Of a stretch of DNA of 64,000 bases, positions 26,611-35,638 are shown one piece after another. The number at the start of each line of letters is the position of its first letter. The first letter of the stretch is position 1. The notes under the pieces were generated by a model. It saw nothing but the letters and a program-made list of their open reading frames with translations, was not told where the DNA came from and did not search any database. Location: contig NZ_CP083951.1 of the NCBI RefSeq assembly GCF_006440675.2, positions 6,047,501-6,111,500 of the forward strand, written 5' to 3'. Origin of the DNA: Mesorhizobium sp. B2-8-5 (GTDB taxonomy: Bacteria; Pseudomonadota; Alphaproteobacteria; Rhizobiales; Rhizobiaceae). The translations under genes and the position numbers were made by a program.

Positions 26611-27768
26611 ATGCGTATTGCGCAATCGGGTCCACCGATCGGCGTTGGCCAGGAAAGCCACGTCCGCAAGCCAAGTATCGGTCTCGCCCGCCGCAAACCT
26701 GACGTTGCCGCTGCCACAACCGGTCAGCCTGGATCGCGAACCGAGCAGCCCGAGGATGGCGTCGGCAGCGAGCGTCGGCAGATTTCCCCCACGATCTCGG
26801 TGATTATCTGTGCCTACACTGAGGAAAGATGGGAGCTGATGCTCCAGTCGGTGGCCTCGGCACAGGAGCAGACCTTGCAGCCCTGCGAGATCATCCTATG
26901 CGTCGATCAGCCCTTGTTTCGCCGTTGTGCCGCGCAGTGGGCTGATTTCGCCGCATCCACCCCCCCGGTACGGGTGATCCAGAACAAGCATGACGGGCAT
27001 CTGGGGTCGGCCCGAAACACCGCAGCCGAAGCCGCTGCCGGAAATATCCTGGCGTTCCTGGATGACGATGCAGCTGCCGACAAGGACTGGCTCGAGATTC
27101 TCACCGCCCCGTACCAGGATGAGCGCATCGGCGCCGTCGGCGGGCGCCCCATACCGGTTTTCGAGACCGGCCGCCCGGCCTGGTTCCCTGTGCAGTTCGA
27201 CTGGGTGTTCGGATGTGCTTATGATGGCCTTCCGACCAGCCGAGGCCCTTTGGCCCGCCTCATAGGAGCCAATATGTCGGTGCGGCGGATCCTCCTCGAG
27301 CAGGTGGGAGGGTTCCATTCCGACAGGCACGACGACATGGACATGTGCCACCGCGTGGCGCACATCAAGGGCAGTGCGGCGGTCATCTATGAACCGGCGG
27401 CGACCGTCCGCCACTTTGTACCCGCCTCACGGGCGACCTGGAAGTACTTCTGGCGTCGCTGCTTCTTCGTCAACAAGGGGAAGGTCGAGGCCTTTGCCCA
27501 AATGGGCGACGCCGCCACGCTGAGTGCAGAGGCCCGTTTCGTCTGGCGTGCGCTGACCAAGGGTGTGCCGAGGGAGATTTTGCAAGCGGCCAAGGGTGAC
27601 GCCGCCGGACTGGCCCGGTCCGCAGCAATAGTCGCTGGCATGGGGCTGGCCGCGGCAGGCCACGTCGCCGGCCGGATCGAGCTGGTACGGCGCTTTCGCC
27701 GGCGGCGCCAACAGGCAACCAAGCAGATACTGGACACAGCCGCGCAAGGCGGTGGCCGCGGGAAGTAG
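26611..27768 (+). CDS. Glycosyltransferase family 2
   Basis: This 385-residue GT-A enzyme has a disordered N-terminal 58 residues and then the catalytic domain: TISVIICAYTEERWELMLQS, HDGHLGSARNTAAEAAAGNI, the DxD-type LAFLDDDAAADKDWL, and the acceptor-side IGANMSVRRILLEQVGGFHS with DDMDMCHRV. A hydrophobic helix near residues 335-355 may anchor it to the membrane. GGGAG-like bases lie just before the ATG. The stop is followed immediately by the start of the GMC-type oxidoreductase gene, so the two are co-expressed. Confidence 0.88.
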   Translation: MRIAQSGPPIGVGQESHVRKPSIGLARRKPDVAAATTGQPGSRTEQPEDGVGSERRQISPTISVIICAYTEERWELMLQSVASAQEQTLQPCEIILCVDQPLFRRCAAQWADFAASTPPVRVIQNKHDGHLGSARNTAAEAAAGNILAFLDDDAAADKDWLEILTAPYQDERIGAVGGRPIPVFETGRPAWFPVQFDWVFGCAYDGLPTSRGPLARLIGANMSVRRILLEQVGGFHSDRHDDMDMCHRVAHIKGSAAVIYEPAATVRHFVPASRATWKYFWRRCFFVNKGKVEAFAQMGDAATLSAEARFVWRALTKGVPREILQAAKGDAAGLARSAAIVAGMGLAAAGHVAGRIELVRRFRRRRQQATKQILDTAAQGGGRGK

Positions 27769-29385
27769 ATGCCGTCTTCGATAATCATTGGTTCGGGTCC
27801 GGCTGCAGCCGCCGCCGTGTTGGCGCTGTCCGAGAAACCGGACGAGAAGATAACCGTGTTCGATCCGGGCACCGTGCTGGAGGCGGAGACGCAGGAGGTG
27901 ATCTCCAGGCTGTCCAAGCTGCGTGTCGACGACTGGGACGAGGAGGACGTCCGCCGGATCAGCCTGCAACCCAAGCGGCTCCAATCCGATTCGCTGCCTG
28001 AAAAGAGAAGCTACGGATCCGATTTCCCTTTTGCCAACAAGGGTCAGCTCGACGGCGTCCACTCCGAGGGTAGAGTCAACTCGGCTGTCATATCAAGCGC
28101 CTACGGGGGGTTCAGCAATGTTTGGGGGGCCCAGATCATGCCCTTCAGCGCCGCCACGTTGAAGGGATGGCCGTTCGACTTCTCGGATATGGAAGAGCAC
28201 TATCGGACGATCCTGGGTCACATTCCTTTCGCTGGAGAGTCCGACGATCTCGAGGAGTGGTTCCCACTCATCGGATCCCCGGACCCGCTTCCGCCGCTGG
28301 CGCCGCGCACGCAGATGGTCCTGGCCAACTACGACAGGCACCGCGATCGAGTGCGCTCCACTGGAATAACGATAGGCCGCGCCCGGCTCGCCTTCTCGTC
28401 GCCCGAATGCCAGCCCTGCGGCCTATGCATGACCGGGTGCCCGCGGTCGCTGATCTTTTCGGCCTCGCACAGCTTCGATCGCTTCAGGCGCAGCGGGAGG
28501 ATCGACTATCATAGCGGGCTGCTCGCGGTGCGCGTCGACCAGGAGGGTGCCACGGCCGTCGTGCAGGCCCGGGAGCTGTCCAGCGGCCGGATCCGGCGAT
28601 TCACAGCCGACCGGGTCTTCGTGGGCTGCGGAGCAATCGGGACCACCCGGCTGATCCTGGGCTCGCTCGGATCTGGCCAGCCGGTACATCTTTCGGAATC
28701 GGCCCAGTTCGTTCTTCCAATGATGTCCATGAAGCCGACCCCCGACCCACGCACAAGGCGCGAGTTCACGCTCAACCAATTCACCATGGCCATCGTCCAG
28801 GACGACGAGGGCTTCGATGTCTCATTGATTCACTTCTATCCGTTCAACCAGGCATACCAAGATGCGCTTCCCGGTTTCCTCCAACACCGCGCTGCCGCCT
28901 TCGCAACGGATCGGCTCCTGAGCCGGTTGACGGTAGGCCTGGGCTACTTGCCATCCTGGGCGTCACCCAAGGTCCGGGTCAGCGCCCAGGTGTCCGCAGC
29001 TCCTGATGAGCTACCCCAGATCACCCTCACTTCGGAGGGCTTCAGCGAGGCCAAGGTCAGGGGCAAGAATGTGCCTCCGATGCTGCCTGACGTAATTAAG
29101 CGGATCCGCAAGGCTGCACCCTACCTTGACCTGTGGCCAGTCACGCCGCAGATGCTGTGGTCGGGCGGGGCCAAGAGCTACCACTTTGGCGGCAGCTTTC
29201 CCCATGCCAGAGAGCCGGATTGCGGACGTGCGACGACAGACCGCCTCGGGCGGCTGGCGCGCTGGGACCGGATCCATCTCATCGACGGATCGGTTTTCCC
29301 GAATGTTCCAGCTACCACCTTTACCCTGACTGTGATGGCCAATTCCCATCGCATCGCCTGCGAAGCGATGCAGCTGACGGGTTGA
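27769..29385 (+). CDS. GMC-type FAD oxidoreductase with a ferredoxin-like cysteine motif
   Basis: This 538-residue flavoenzyme has an N-terminal FAD site SSIIIGSGPAAAAAVLALSE and a C-terminal GMC block, HLIDGSVFPNVPATTFTLTV followed by MANSHRIACEAM. GMC enzymes oxidise alcohol or sugar hydroxyls. Unusually, residues 214-224 read CQPCGLCMTGC, a CX2CX2CX3C pattern like a 4Fe-4S site. The gene begins immediately after the stop of the GT2 gene and is followed eight bases later by an epimerase gene. Together they suggest oxidation of a sugar or lipid hydroxyl during glycan modification. The substrate is unknown. Confidence 0.75.
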   Translation: MPSSIIIGSGPAAAAAVLALSEKPDEKITVFDPGTVLEAETQEVISRLSKLRVDDWDEEDVRRISLQPKRLQSDSLPEKRSYGSDFPFANKGQLDGVHSEGRVNSAVISSAYGGFSNVWGAQIMPFSAATLKGWPFDFSDMEEHYRTILGHIPFAGESDDLEEWFPLIGSPDPLPPLAPRTQMVLANYDRHRDRVRSTGITIGRARLAFSSPECQPCGLCMTGCPRSLIFSASHSFDRFRRSGRIDYHSGLLAVRVDQEGATAVVQARELSSGRIRRFTADRVFVGCGAIGTTRLILGSLGSGQPVHLSESAQFVLPMMSMKPTPDPRTRREFTLNQFTMAIVQDDEGFDVSLIHFYPFNQAYQDALPGFLQHRAAAFATDRLLSRLTVGLGYLPSWASPKVRVSAQVSAAPDELPQITLTSEGFSEAKVRGKNVPPMLPDVIKRIRKAAPYLDLWPVTPQMLWSGGAKSYHFGGSFPHAREPDCGRATTDRLGRLARWDRIHLIDGSVFPNVPATTFTLTVMANSHRIACEAMQLTG

Positions 29386-29392
29386 GCGTTCC

Positions 29393-30292
29393 ATGCGGGT
29401 CGGTATCACCGGAGCCAATGGATATGTCGGGACCATCCTGCGCGCCGCCTTCACCGAAGAAGGGCATGAGGTCATCGGCTTCGCCCGTTCGAACCGGGTG
29501 ACCTCCGAATCTGCCGCCGGCGTCGCCGAGTGGCGCCCATACGAGATCAGGCACCCGCCATCGGGGGCTGCTCTCAGCGACCTGGATGTGCTCATCCACG
29601 GTGCATGGGACCTGACTCTCGTCAGCACCGGTGAAGTGTGGGGTGTCAATGTGTCCGGCTCGCAGCACCTGCTCCGCAATGCCGCCGACGCAGGGGTTCG
29701 CCGGGTCATTTTTATCTCCTCGATGTCCGCGTATAAGGGAACCCGGCAGTTGTACGGTCAGGCGAAACTGGCCTGCGAGCGCACGGCCAGAGGCCTGGGA
29801 GGTGTCTCCACCCGCCTCGGACTGGTGTACGGCCCCGGTTGGGGCGGGATGGCAGGCGCGCTCCGTAAGCTCACCAACCTGCCGATGACACCTCTCATCG
29901 GGGCACGTTCCCATCAGTTCACCGTGCATGAAGTGGATATGGCGGCCGCCATGGTGCGTATTGCCGAGTCGGACATGCCCCTGCCGGAACCAGTGGGGCT
30001 GGCCCATCCGGAACCGGTACCGTTTCGAAGGCTCATGCAAGAGATCGCAGCGTCACAAGGCAGAACATTGCGCGCCGCTCCCGTTCCCTGGCAGATCGTC
30101 AGTGGGGTCCTAAAGGCAGCTGAGACCCTGCATGTCCCCCTGCCCTTCCGATCCGACTCCATCCTTGGGCTTGTTCACCCGGCGGCGGAGGTTCCCGGTG
30201 TAGAACAGCTCAAGCAGCTCGGAATCGAGTTTCGGAGCTTCTCGCTGGGCCGCGACCGACCCTCATCAGGGACGTTGCATCGATATCCTTGA
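29393..30292 (+). CDS. NAD-dependent epimerase/dehydratase (extended SDR)
   Basis: This 299-residue Rossmann enzyme has the nucleotide motif GITGANGYVG and the catalytic pair in SAYKGTRQLYGQAKLACE (Tyr and Lys of YxxxK). The C-terminal part (LAHPEPVPFRRLMQEIAASQ) matches substrate-binding regions of sugar-nucleotide SDRs. It follows the GMC oxidoreductase gene and could reduce or epimerise its keto product. Specificity cannot be assigned. Confidence 0.8.
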   Translation: MRVGITGANGYVGTILRAAFTEEGHEVIGFARSNRVTSESAAGVAEWRPYEIRHPPSGAALSDLDVLIHGAWDLTLVSTGEVWGVNVSGSQHLLRNAADAGVRRVIFISSMSAYKGTRQLYGQAKLACERTARGLGGVSTRLGLVYGPGWGGMAGALRKLTNLPMTPLIGARSHQFTVHEVDMAAAMVRIAESDMPLPEPVGLAHPEPVPFRRLMQEIAASQGRTLRAAPVPWQIVSGVLKAAETLHVPLPFRSDSILGLVHPAAEVPGVEQLKQLGIEFRSFSLGRDRPSSGTLHRYP

Positions 30293-30660
30293 TCGAAGAC
30301 CCGTCTCGATGCGCCAGCGACACAGACGGCGAAATTGTGCGGTTCGGCACGATCGCAAGGATCCGCGGCGTCGACATCTGCGCGAACTGCCGCGCACGCG
30401 CTCCGCGTGAACAGAGCGCCTCGACCGTCCTTGGGATCGTTGTTGGCGTCGCCGCAAAGGCAAGCGCGGTGCGATTCAGTCCGGATCTGCAAAATGGGGC
30501 TACTCCTGAGGAATGATCGCGGATCGGAGAGAACCATGCGATGCTTGAGAAAGACGCATGAGACGCATGACCTTAACGACGAGCGAAGAGCTTAACGCCC
30601 AGCTCGGTCGAACTCCCGGCCCCAGCGAAAGCTTGCGCACTAGAGGAAGGCGCAATCCCA
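30293..30660. other. Gap before heptose operon
   Basis: No gene is supported. Both strands have open frames with Arg/Cys-rich, non-protein-like translation. It probably contains the promoter of the operon that starts at 30661. Confidence 0.4.
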
Positions 30661-31638
30661 TTGGCTGAATCGCGCGCTATTTTTGTATCGGGAGTTGCGG
30701 GCTTTGTAGGAAGCAGGCTTGCAAGGATCTTTGTTGATCGTGGATATCCGGTCTTTGGCTTTGACAACCTGTCGCGCGGTTCTCGCGAGAACCTGAACGA
30801 GCTTCTCACGCATGAGAGGTTCATTTTTGAGAAAGTGGATCTCTCAGACGCGGGTGCGGTGAGAAGCCGCTTCATGAATTGTCACAAACGCATTCCGATT
30901 TCCGAAGTCTGGCACATGGCTGCCAATTCCGACATTCCTGCGGGAATCGCCGATGCCTCTGTTGATCTACGCGATACCTTTCTATCGACGTTCAACGTGT
31001 TGGACGCAATGAAGGAAGCGGGGGTTCCGTTCCTTGCTTTTGCATCCAGCTCAGCCGTGTACGGCGATTTGGGGGAGGCTCCGATTAGAGAGGATGTCGG
31101 GCCGCTGCTGCCGATTTCCAATTACGGTGCCATGAAGCTCGCGTCGGAAGCGCTAATCAGCGCTGCCGTCGAGAACTGGTTAGCTCGAGCGTTGATCTTT
31201 CGCTTTCCGAACGTGATCGGTGTCCCAGCAACCCATGGTGTCATTCTGGATTTCGTCAGAAAGTTAAGGGTTTCACCAAGCAAGCTGAATGTTTTGGGAT
31301 CGGGGCGGCAACGGAAGGCATATCTTCATGTCAATGATCTGATTGATGCGATTGTCTACTTGCGTGCAAACGCATCCGAGCGGCTTGGCTGCTACAATAT
31401 CGGTCCTGAGGACAAAGGGGTAACCGTTAGCTTTATAGCGGAAACGACTGTCGAGGCTGTCGCACCGGGCGCGGGAATCGAGTACGGATTTGAAGATCGC
31501 GGTTGGACGGGAGATGTTCCCCGATTTTCCTATGACATAGCAAAACTCCGTGCGCTCGGTTGGCGGCCCCAGCTTGGTTCGGCTGACGCTGTTCGAAAAG
31601 CCGTCGTAGAGATCGTGCGGCAGGAAGGACACCCGTGA
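30661..31638 (+). CDS. NAD-dependent epimerase/dehydratase, first gene of heptose operon
   Basis: This 325-residue extended SDR has SGVAGFVGSRLARIF at the NAD site and FASSSAVYGDLGEAP followed by SNYGAMKLASEALIS with the YxxxK pair. It resembles UDP-glucose 4-epimerase-like enzymes. The start is a TTG at 30661 preceded by GGAAGG. The stop overlaps the start of the next gene (GTGATG). Because the following genes make GDP-D-glycero-D-manno-heptose, this enzyme may convert that nucleotide sugar (dehydration or epimerisation), but this is inferred from position only. Confidence 0.82.
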   Translation: MAESRAIFVSGVAGFVGSRLARIFVDRGYPVFGFDNLSRGSRENLNELLTHERFIFEKVDLSDAGAVRSRFMNCHKRIPISEVWHMAANSDIPAGIADASVDLRDTFLSTFNVLDAMKEAGVPFLAFASSSAVYGDLGEAPIREDVGPLLPISNYGAMKLASEALISAAVENWLARALIFRFPNVIGVPATHGVILDFVRKLRVSPSKLNVLGSGRQRKAYLHVNDLIDAIVYLRANASERLGCYNIGPEDKGVTVSFIAETTVEAVAPGAGIEYGFEDRGWTGDVPRFSYDIAKLRALGWRPQLGSADAVRKAVVEIVRQEGHP

Positions 31639-33566
31639 TGCAGGCCCAGGCCGTTGTACTTGCGGGTGGTCGAGGGACGCGGCTCAGGGGCCGGATAGGT
31701 GATTTGCCTAAGTCGTTGGCCAGCATTGGTGGCAAGCCACTTCTTGAGCATCAAATCGTCCTCGCCAAGCAACACGGGATTGAGAGGATCTTGATCCTGG
31801 TGAACCACGCAGCCGAGCAAATCGTGGAGTTTTGCAATCAGCGCAAAAATTGGGGGATTGACGTTCGTTGCATAGATGACGGTGCGCCGCTTGGGACAGC
31901 TGGGGCAGTTTTGGCCGTTTTGGATCTGCTCGACGACGACTTCCTTACGATCTACGGCGACACGATGCTCGACATCGATCTGACCCGCTTTAAGTGCTTC
32001 CATGAAAAGCACAAGGCGGCGGCGGCAACCGTTTTCACCCATCCGAATGATCACCCACATGATTCCGATCTGATAGAAACGTCGGAAGACGGCGTGGTTA
32101 CCGCGTTCCATCCATATCCACGCGACCCAGATTGCTATTATCCAAACAAAGTCAGCGCGGCTCTTTACTACATTCGAAAACAAGCTCTTCTCCGTTGGCG
32201 CGCGGCAGCAACTCCGCTCGATTTCGGCAAGGACCTGTTTCCCGAAATGCTTCGGGCCGGCGCGGAAATCAGAAGTTATGGCAGCCCCGAGTACATAAAA
32301 GACGCGGGAACTCCGGCGAGACTCGACAAGGTTTGCGCCGACTTTGAATCGGGCCTCATAGCACGGGCTTCACTCACCTCTCCGCAGAAAGCAGTCTTTT
32401 TGGACAGGGATGGGTGCATCAATGTTGACCATGGACACATCGATCGTCCCGAACGCTTCGAACTGATTGAGGGGGCCGCGGCCGCGATCGCCAGTTTCAA
32501 CCGGGCCGAATACCGGACAATCGTCGTCACTAACCAACCCGTTGTGGCGAGGGGCGATTGCTCTGTACGAGACTTGCGGATGATCCATAACAAGATGGAG
32601 ACTGAGCTTGGCCGCCGTGCAGCTTTTGTCGATGCCATCTATTTCTGCCCGCACCATCCAGACCGCGGCTTTATCGGTGAGGTGGAAGCGCTGAAGGTCC
32701 GCTGCAATTGTCGCAAACCTTCTACCGGGTTGGTTGATGAGGCGGTCCAAACATTCAATATCGATCGCAGTCAGTCCTGGATCATCGGCGATTCCTCTAC
32801 GGACGTTGCTCTCGCAAAACGATCTGGCATCAGATCGATCCTGGTCGAGACGGGCGCAGGCGGGTTGGACAGCAAGTATCATGTAATGCCCGATTATACC
32901 GTCTCGGACTTGTTCGAGGCTGCCAAGTTCATTCTCACTGGTCACCCGATCTTGATAGACACAGCATCTGATCTGATCGCGCATGTGAAGCCGGGGGACG
33001 TCTGTTTCGTGGGGGGCCTTTCCCGGAGCGGAAAGAGCGTCCTTTCCAGCGCCATCGCGGAGGTTCTTCGCGGGCGCGGCTTTGATGCGCAGGTCGTTGC
33101 TCTTGATCGCTGGATACGGTCCGTCGCCAATCGCGAACCAACGGTGATGGGTCGCTATGATGTGAGCGAGATCAGGAAGGTTCTAAGCCGCTTGGTGGGA
33201 GTTCGTTCTCGCGAGACGCACGATCTGCCCTACTACGAAAAGCTGGGCCGCGTATCGCATCCGAAATCAGAAAAGATAACTATTTCTCCGGAAACCGTCC
33301 TGATCGTGGAAGGGGCCGTCGCTCTCTCGCTCTCCGATGTGGTTTTGCCCAGTCGTGCACACACGTTCTTCGTCGATATCGATGAGGAGCTGAGGAGGTG
33401 CCGAGTAACGCGAGAATACTCGCGGCGAGGTGTGGATCGAGAGGCTGCAGCGAGTATCTACCGTTCGCGCCAGGAGGATGAGGCACCGATCGTGCTGGCA
33501 TCGCGAACGAGTGCCAATCATTGCGTCCGATTGCGGGCGATCGAGCTGATTGAGGCGGTCGGATGA
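31638..33566 (+). CDS. Fused heptose-1-P guanylyltransferase / heptose bisphosphatase / P-loop kinase
   Basis: Three domains lie in about 642 residues. Residues 1-235 are an HddC-type nucleotidyltransferase (VVLAGGRGTRL, LPKSLASIGGKPLLEHQI, YGDTMLDID). Residues 250-430 are a GmhB-type HAD phosphatase with motif VFLDRDGCINVD and the zinc-type cysteines of CPHHPDRG and VRCNCRKPSTGL. Residues 450-642 are a P-loop kinase with Walker A GGLSRSGKS and a uridine-kinase-like tail. The first two give successive steps from heptose 1,7-bisphosphate to GDP-heptose. The substrate of the kinase domain is unknown. The ATG at 31638 follows AGGAAGGA. The operon continues with hddA and gmhA. Confidence 0.85.
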   Translation: MQAQAVVLAGGRGTRLRGRIGDLPKSLASIGGKPLLEHQIVLAKQHGIERILILVNHAAEQIVEFCNQRKNWGIDVRCIDDGAPLGTAGAVLAVLDLLDDDFLTIYGDTMLDIDLTRFKCFHEKHKAAAATVFTHPNDHPHDSDLIETSEDGVVTAFHPYPRDPDCYYPNKVSAALYYIRKQALLRWRAAATPLDFGKDLFPEMLRAGAEIRSYGSPEYIKDAGTPARLDKVCADFESGLIARASLTSPQKAVFLDRDGCINVDHGHIDRPERFELIEGAAAAIASFNRAEYRTIVVTNQPVVARGDCSVRDLRMIHNKMETELGRRAAFVDAIYFCPHHPDRGFIGEVEALKVRCNCRKPSTGLVDEAVQTFNIDRSQSWIIGDSSTDVALAKRSGIRSILVETGAGGLDSKYHVMPDYTVSDLFEAAKFILTGHPILIDTASDLIAHVKPGDVCFVGGLSRSGKSVLSSAIAEVLRGRGFDAQVVALDRWIRSVANREPTVMGRYDVSEIRKVLSRLVGVRSRETHDLPYYEKLGRVSHPKSEKITISPETVLIVEGAVALSLSDVVLPSRAHTFFVDIDEELRRCRVTREYSRRGVDREAAASIYRSRQEDEAPIVLASRTSANHCVRLRAIELIEAVG

Positions 33567-34564
33567 TTATCAGTCAGACGCCACTTCGAGTCAGCTTTGT
33601 CGGAGGTGGCAGCGATCTTCCTGCCTTCTATCGGCAGGAGGGTGGCGCCGTCCTAAGCGTTGCGATCGACAAGTACGTTTACGTTAACGTGAACCGTAAG
33701 TTCGATAACGGCACTCGAATCGCCTACTCGAAAACAGAAGAGGTAGAGAGCGTCGAGAATATCCAGCACCCAATTGTAAGAGCTACGATGGAATACCTCG
33801 GGATTCGCGGAGGTGTCGAGATAACAACCATCGCCGATATTCCATCGATGGGAACAGGACTTGGATCATCGAGCTCTTTTACTGTTGGCCTTCTGCATGC
33901 GCTGAACGCGTTTCGGGGGCAGTATGTTTCGAAGGCAAAGCTCGGTGCTGACAGTTGTTGCATAGAGATCGAACGTTGTGGCGCGCCCATTGGAAGGCAA
34001 GATCAATACGCGGCCGCCTTCGGCGGGTTGAATCTTATCGAGTTTCACTCTGATGATCGCGTCTCGGTGTCGCCGCTAATATGCCCACGTGATTTTATCG
34101 CTTCCATCGAGAAGCAAGTTCTTGTGTTTTACACCGGCATGACGCGCAGCGCGTCAGACATTCTCGTCCGACAATCGGAGGGCATCGCAAGGGCACCGGA
34201 CAAGCGAAAAGCGCTGAGGCAGATGGTCGAGCTCACGTACCGCCTTCGTGATGAACTGCATCGATGTAACCTCAACGCCTTCGGCGAAATCCTCCACGAG
34301 AACTGGCTCTTAAAAAAGAGCCTCTCCGAAGAAATCACGAACGATGCGATCGATGGCTGGTACCGAGCTGCGTTACGGGCAGGTGCCACGGGCGGCAAGC
34401 TACTCGGAGCAGGCGCAGGAGGTTTTCTCCTGTTCTTCGCGCCTCTCGACCGCCACGACGCAATCAAAGTGGCTCTCGGGGAGCTAAAGCACTTTCCTGT
34501 GAAGTTTGACTTCGCCGGTAGTCGCATCGTTCATTATCAACCAACATCGGAGGCCACCCAATGA
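33563..34564 (+). CDS. hddA: D-glycero-D-manno-heptose 7-phosphate kinase (GHMP family)
   Basis: This 333-residue GHMP kinase has RVSFVGGGSDLPAFY at the start, the ATP loop GTGLGSSSSFTVGLLHAL and the C-terminal AGATGGKLLGAGAGGFLLFF. HddA phosphorylates the anomeric position of heptose 7-phosphate, giving the 1,7-bisphosphate that the GmhB-like domain of the previous gene dephosphorylates. The ATG overlaps the previous stop by four bases, and its own stop overlaps the gmhA start, so the three genes form one translationally coupled unit. Sugar kinases for fucose look similar, but the neighbours favour heptose. Confidence 0.88.
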   Translation: MIISQTPLRVSFVGGGSDLPAFYRQEGGAVLSVAIDKYVYVNVNRKFDNGTRIAYSKTEEVESVENIQHPIVRATMEYLGIRGGVEITTIADIPSMGTGLGSSSSFTVGLLHALNAFRGQYVSKAKLGADSCCIEIERCGAPIGRQDQYAAAFGGLNLIEFHSDDRVSVSPLICPRDFIASIEKQVLVFYTGMTRSASDILVRQSEGIARAPDKRKALRQMVELTYRLRDELHRCNLNAFGEILHENWLLKKSLSEEITNDAIDGWYRAALRAGATGGKLLGAGAGGFLLFFAPLDRHDAIKVALGELKHFPVKFDFAGSRIVHYQPTSEATQ

Positions 34565-35265
34565 AACATTTTGGCGGCAGTGCTCAATCAACCGACATCC
34601 GAGCCAACCCAAAAAATCTTGACGGCAGCGCTCAAGCTTATTTCAAGAAACTTGAGATCGTCCTGGCTTCGTTGGACCACCAAAGCTTCGATAATGCGGT
34701 GGCCTTGGTCGCGCAGGCACAAGAGGACGGCAAGCAGATAATCACGCTTGGAAATGGTGGCAGTTCACTCACGGCGCTACATTTCATTACGGACTGGAAT
34801 AAGAGCATCTATCTCTCTACGAAGCTTCCTTTTCGTGGCCGAACGCTGGTCGACAATGTGGGCCTCACATTCGCGTACGCGAACGATGTTTCTTTCCAAG
34901 ATGTGTTCGTCGAGCAGCTGAAGAACATCCTGAACGAGGGCGACCTGGTTATCGCAATTTCGGGAAGCGGAAACTCAGAAAACGTTTTGCGCGCCGTTCG
35001 ATACGCCAATGATCATGGCGCAGTTACGTTAGGGCTTTGTGGATATGGCGGAGGAACACTCCGGCAGATCGCCCAACACGTGGTTTGGGTCAATGTGAAT
35101 GACATGCAACTAGCGGAAGATATACATTCTATGTTCGGGCATGTCGTTATGCAGCGTCTTTGTTCTGCAAGTACACAGAAGTGGAGCGATCGGCGACAAC
35201 AGCGCCGCGCTGCTGGAGGTCTCAATACAAATGGAACTGGCGCCGAGACGAACTGGCAATCCTGA
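34561..35265 (+). CDS. gmhA: Sedoheptulose 7-phosphate isomerase (SIS domain)
   Basis: The protein (234 residues) has a SIS domain with IITLGNGGSSLTALHFITDW and VIAISGSGNSENVLRAVRYA, and the zinc/catalytic region DMQLAEDIHSMFGHVVMQRL typical of GmhA. It makes heptose 7-phosphate, the first committed step. The last 30 residues (from about ASTQKW) lie beyond the usual end of the family. The first 25 residues are an imperfect copy of sequence around the start codon: a roughly 50-bp tandem duplication covers about 34539-34640, so the true start may lie in either copy. Confidence 0.87.
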   Translation: MKHFGGSAQSTDIRANPKNLDGSAQAYFKKLEIVLASLDHQSFDNAVALVAQAQEDGKQIITLGNGGSSLTALHFITDWNKSIYLSTKLPFRGRTLVDNVGLTFAYANDVSFQDVFVEQLKNILNEGDLVIAISGSGNSENVLRAVRYANDHGAVTLGLCGYGGGTLRQIAQHVVWVNVNDMQLAEDIHSMFGHVVMQRLCSASTQKWSDRRQQRRAAGGLNTNGTGAETNWQS

Positions 35266-35278
35266 TCGAGAACAAGCG

Positions 35279-35638
35279 ATGCAGCACTATCGGCTCTACG
35301 TTCTGGACGAACGCGGCCAGTTCAAGGGCGGGATCAACCTTGCCTGCATAGACGACGTTGCGGCGAAAGAGCAGGCCAGGCGGTTAGCAGAGGGCCATGA
35401 GGTGGAGCTTTGGCGATTGGTTGCGCGGTTCAAATTTGACAATCCGCGGGGCGGTCCCGGGGCGACGAAGCGCCCTCGCGCCGTAGCGCCACGTTCCAGC
35501 CATTTCAACAAGCCACCCAAGCGATCGCACTCTCCCCTTGGATGCGGTTGCACGTCTTGGCGCTGTTCAGATCTTGAAAAACACGATGTCGATGAGGCAT
35601 CGTTGGCGTTGCGATTGAACGGCTGTCCAGCGCTATAG
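35279..35638 (+). CDS. Small hypothetical protein
   Basis: This 119-residue protein begins MQHYRLYVLDERGQFKGGIN, then DDVAAKEQARRLAEGHEVEL. The pattern is like small rhizobial proteins of the DUF6894 type, which have one beta strand and a helix. The tail after RGGPGATKRPRA is Ser/Arg-rich and not protein-like, so the useful part is the first 60 residues. It follows gmhA by 13 bases. No function is proposed. Confidence 0.5.
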   Translation: MQHYRLYVLDERGQFKGGINLACIDDVAAKEQARRLAEGHEVELWRLVARFKFDNPRGGPGATKRPRAVAPRSSHFNKPPKRSHSPLGCGCTSWRCSDLEKHDVDEASLALRLNGCPAL

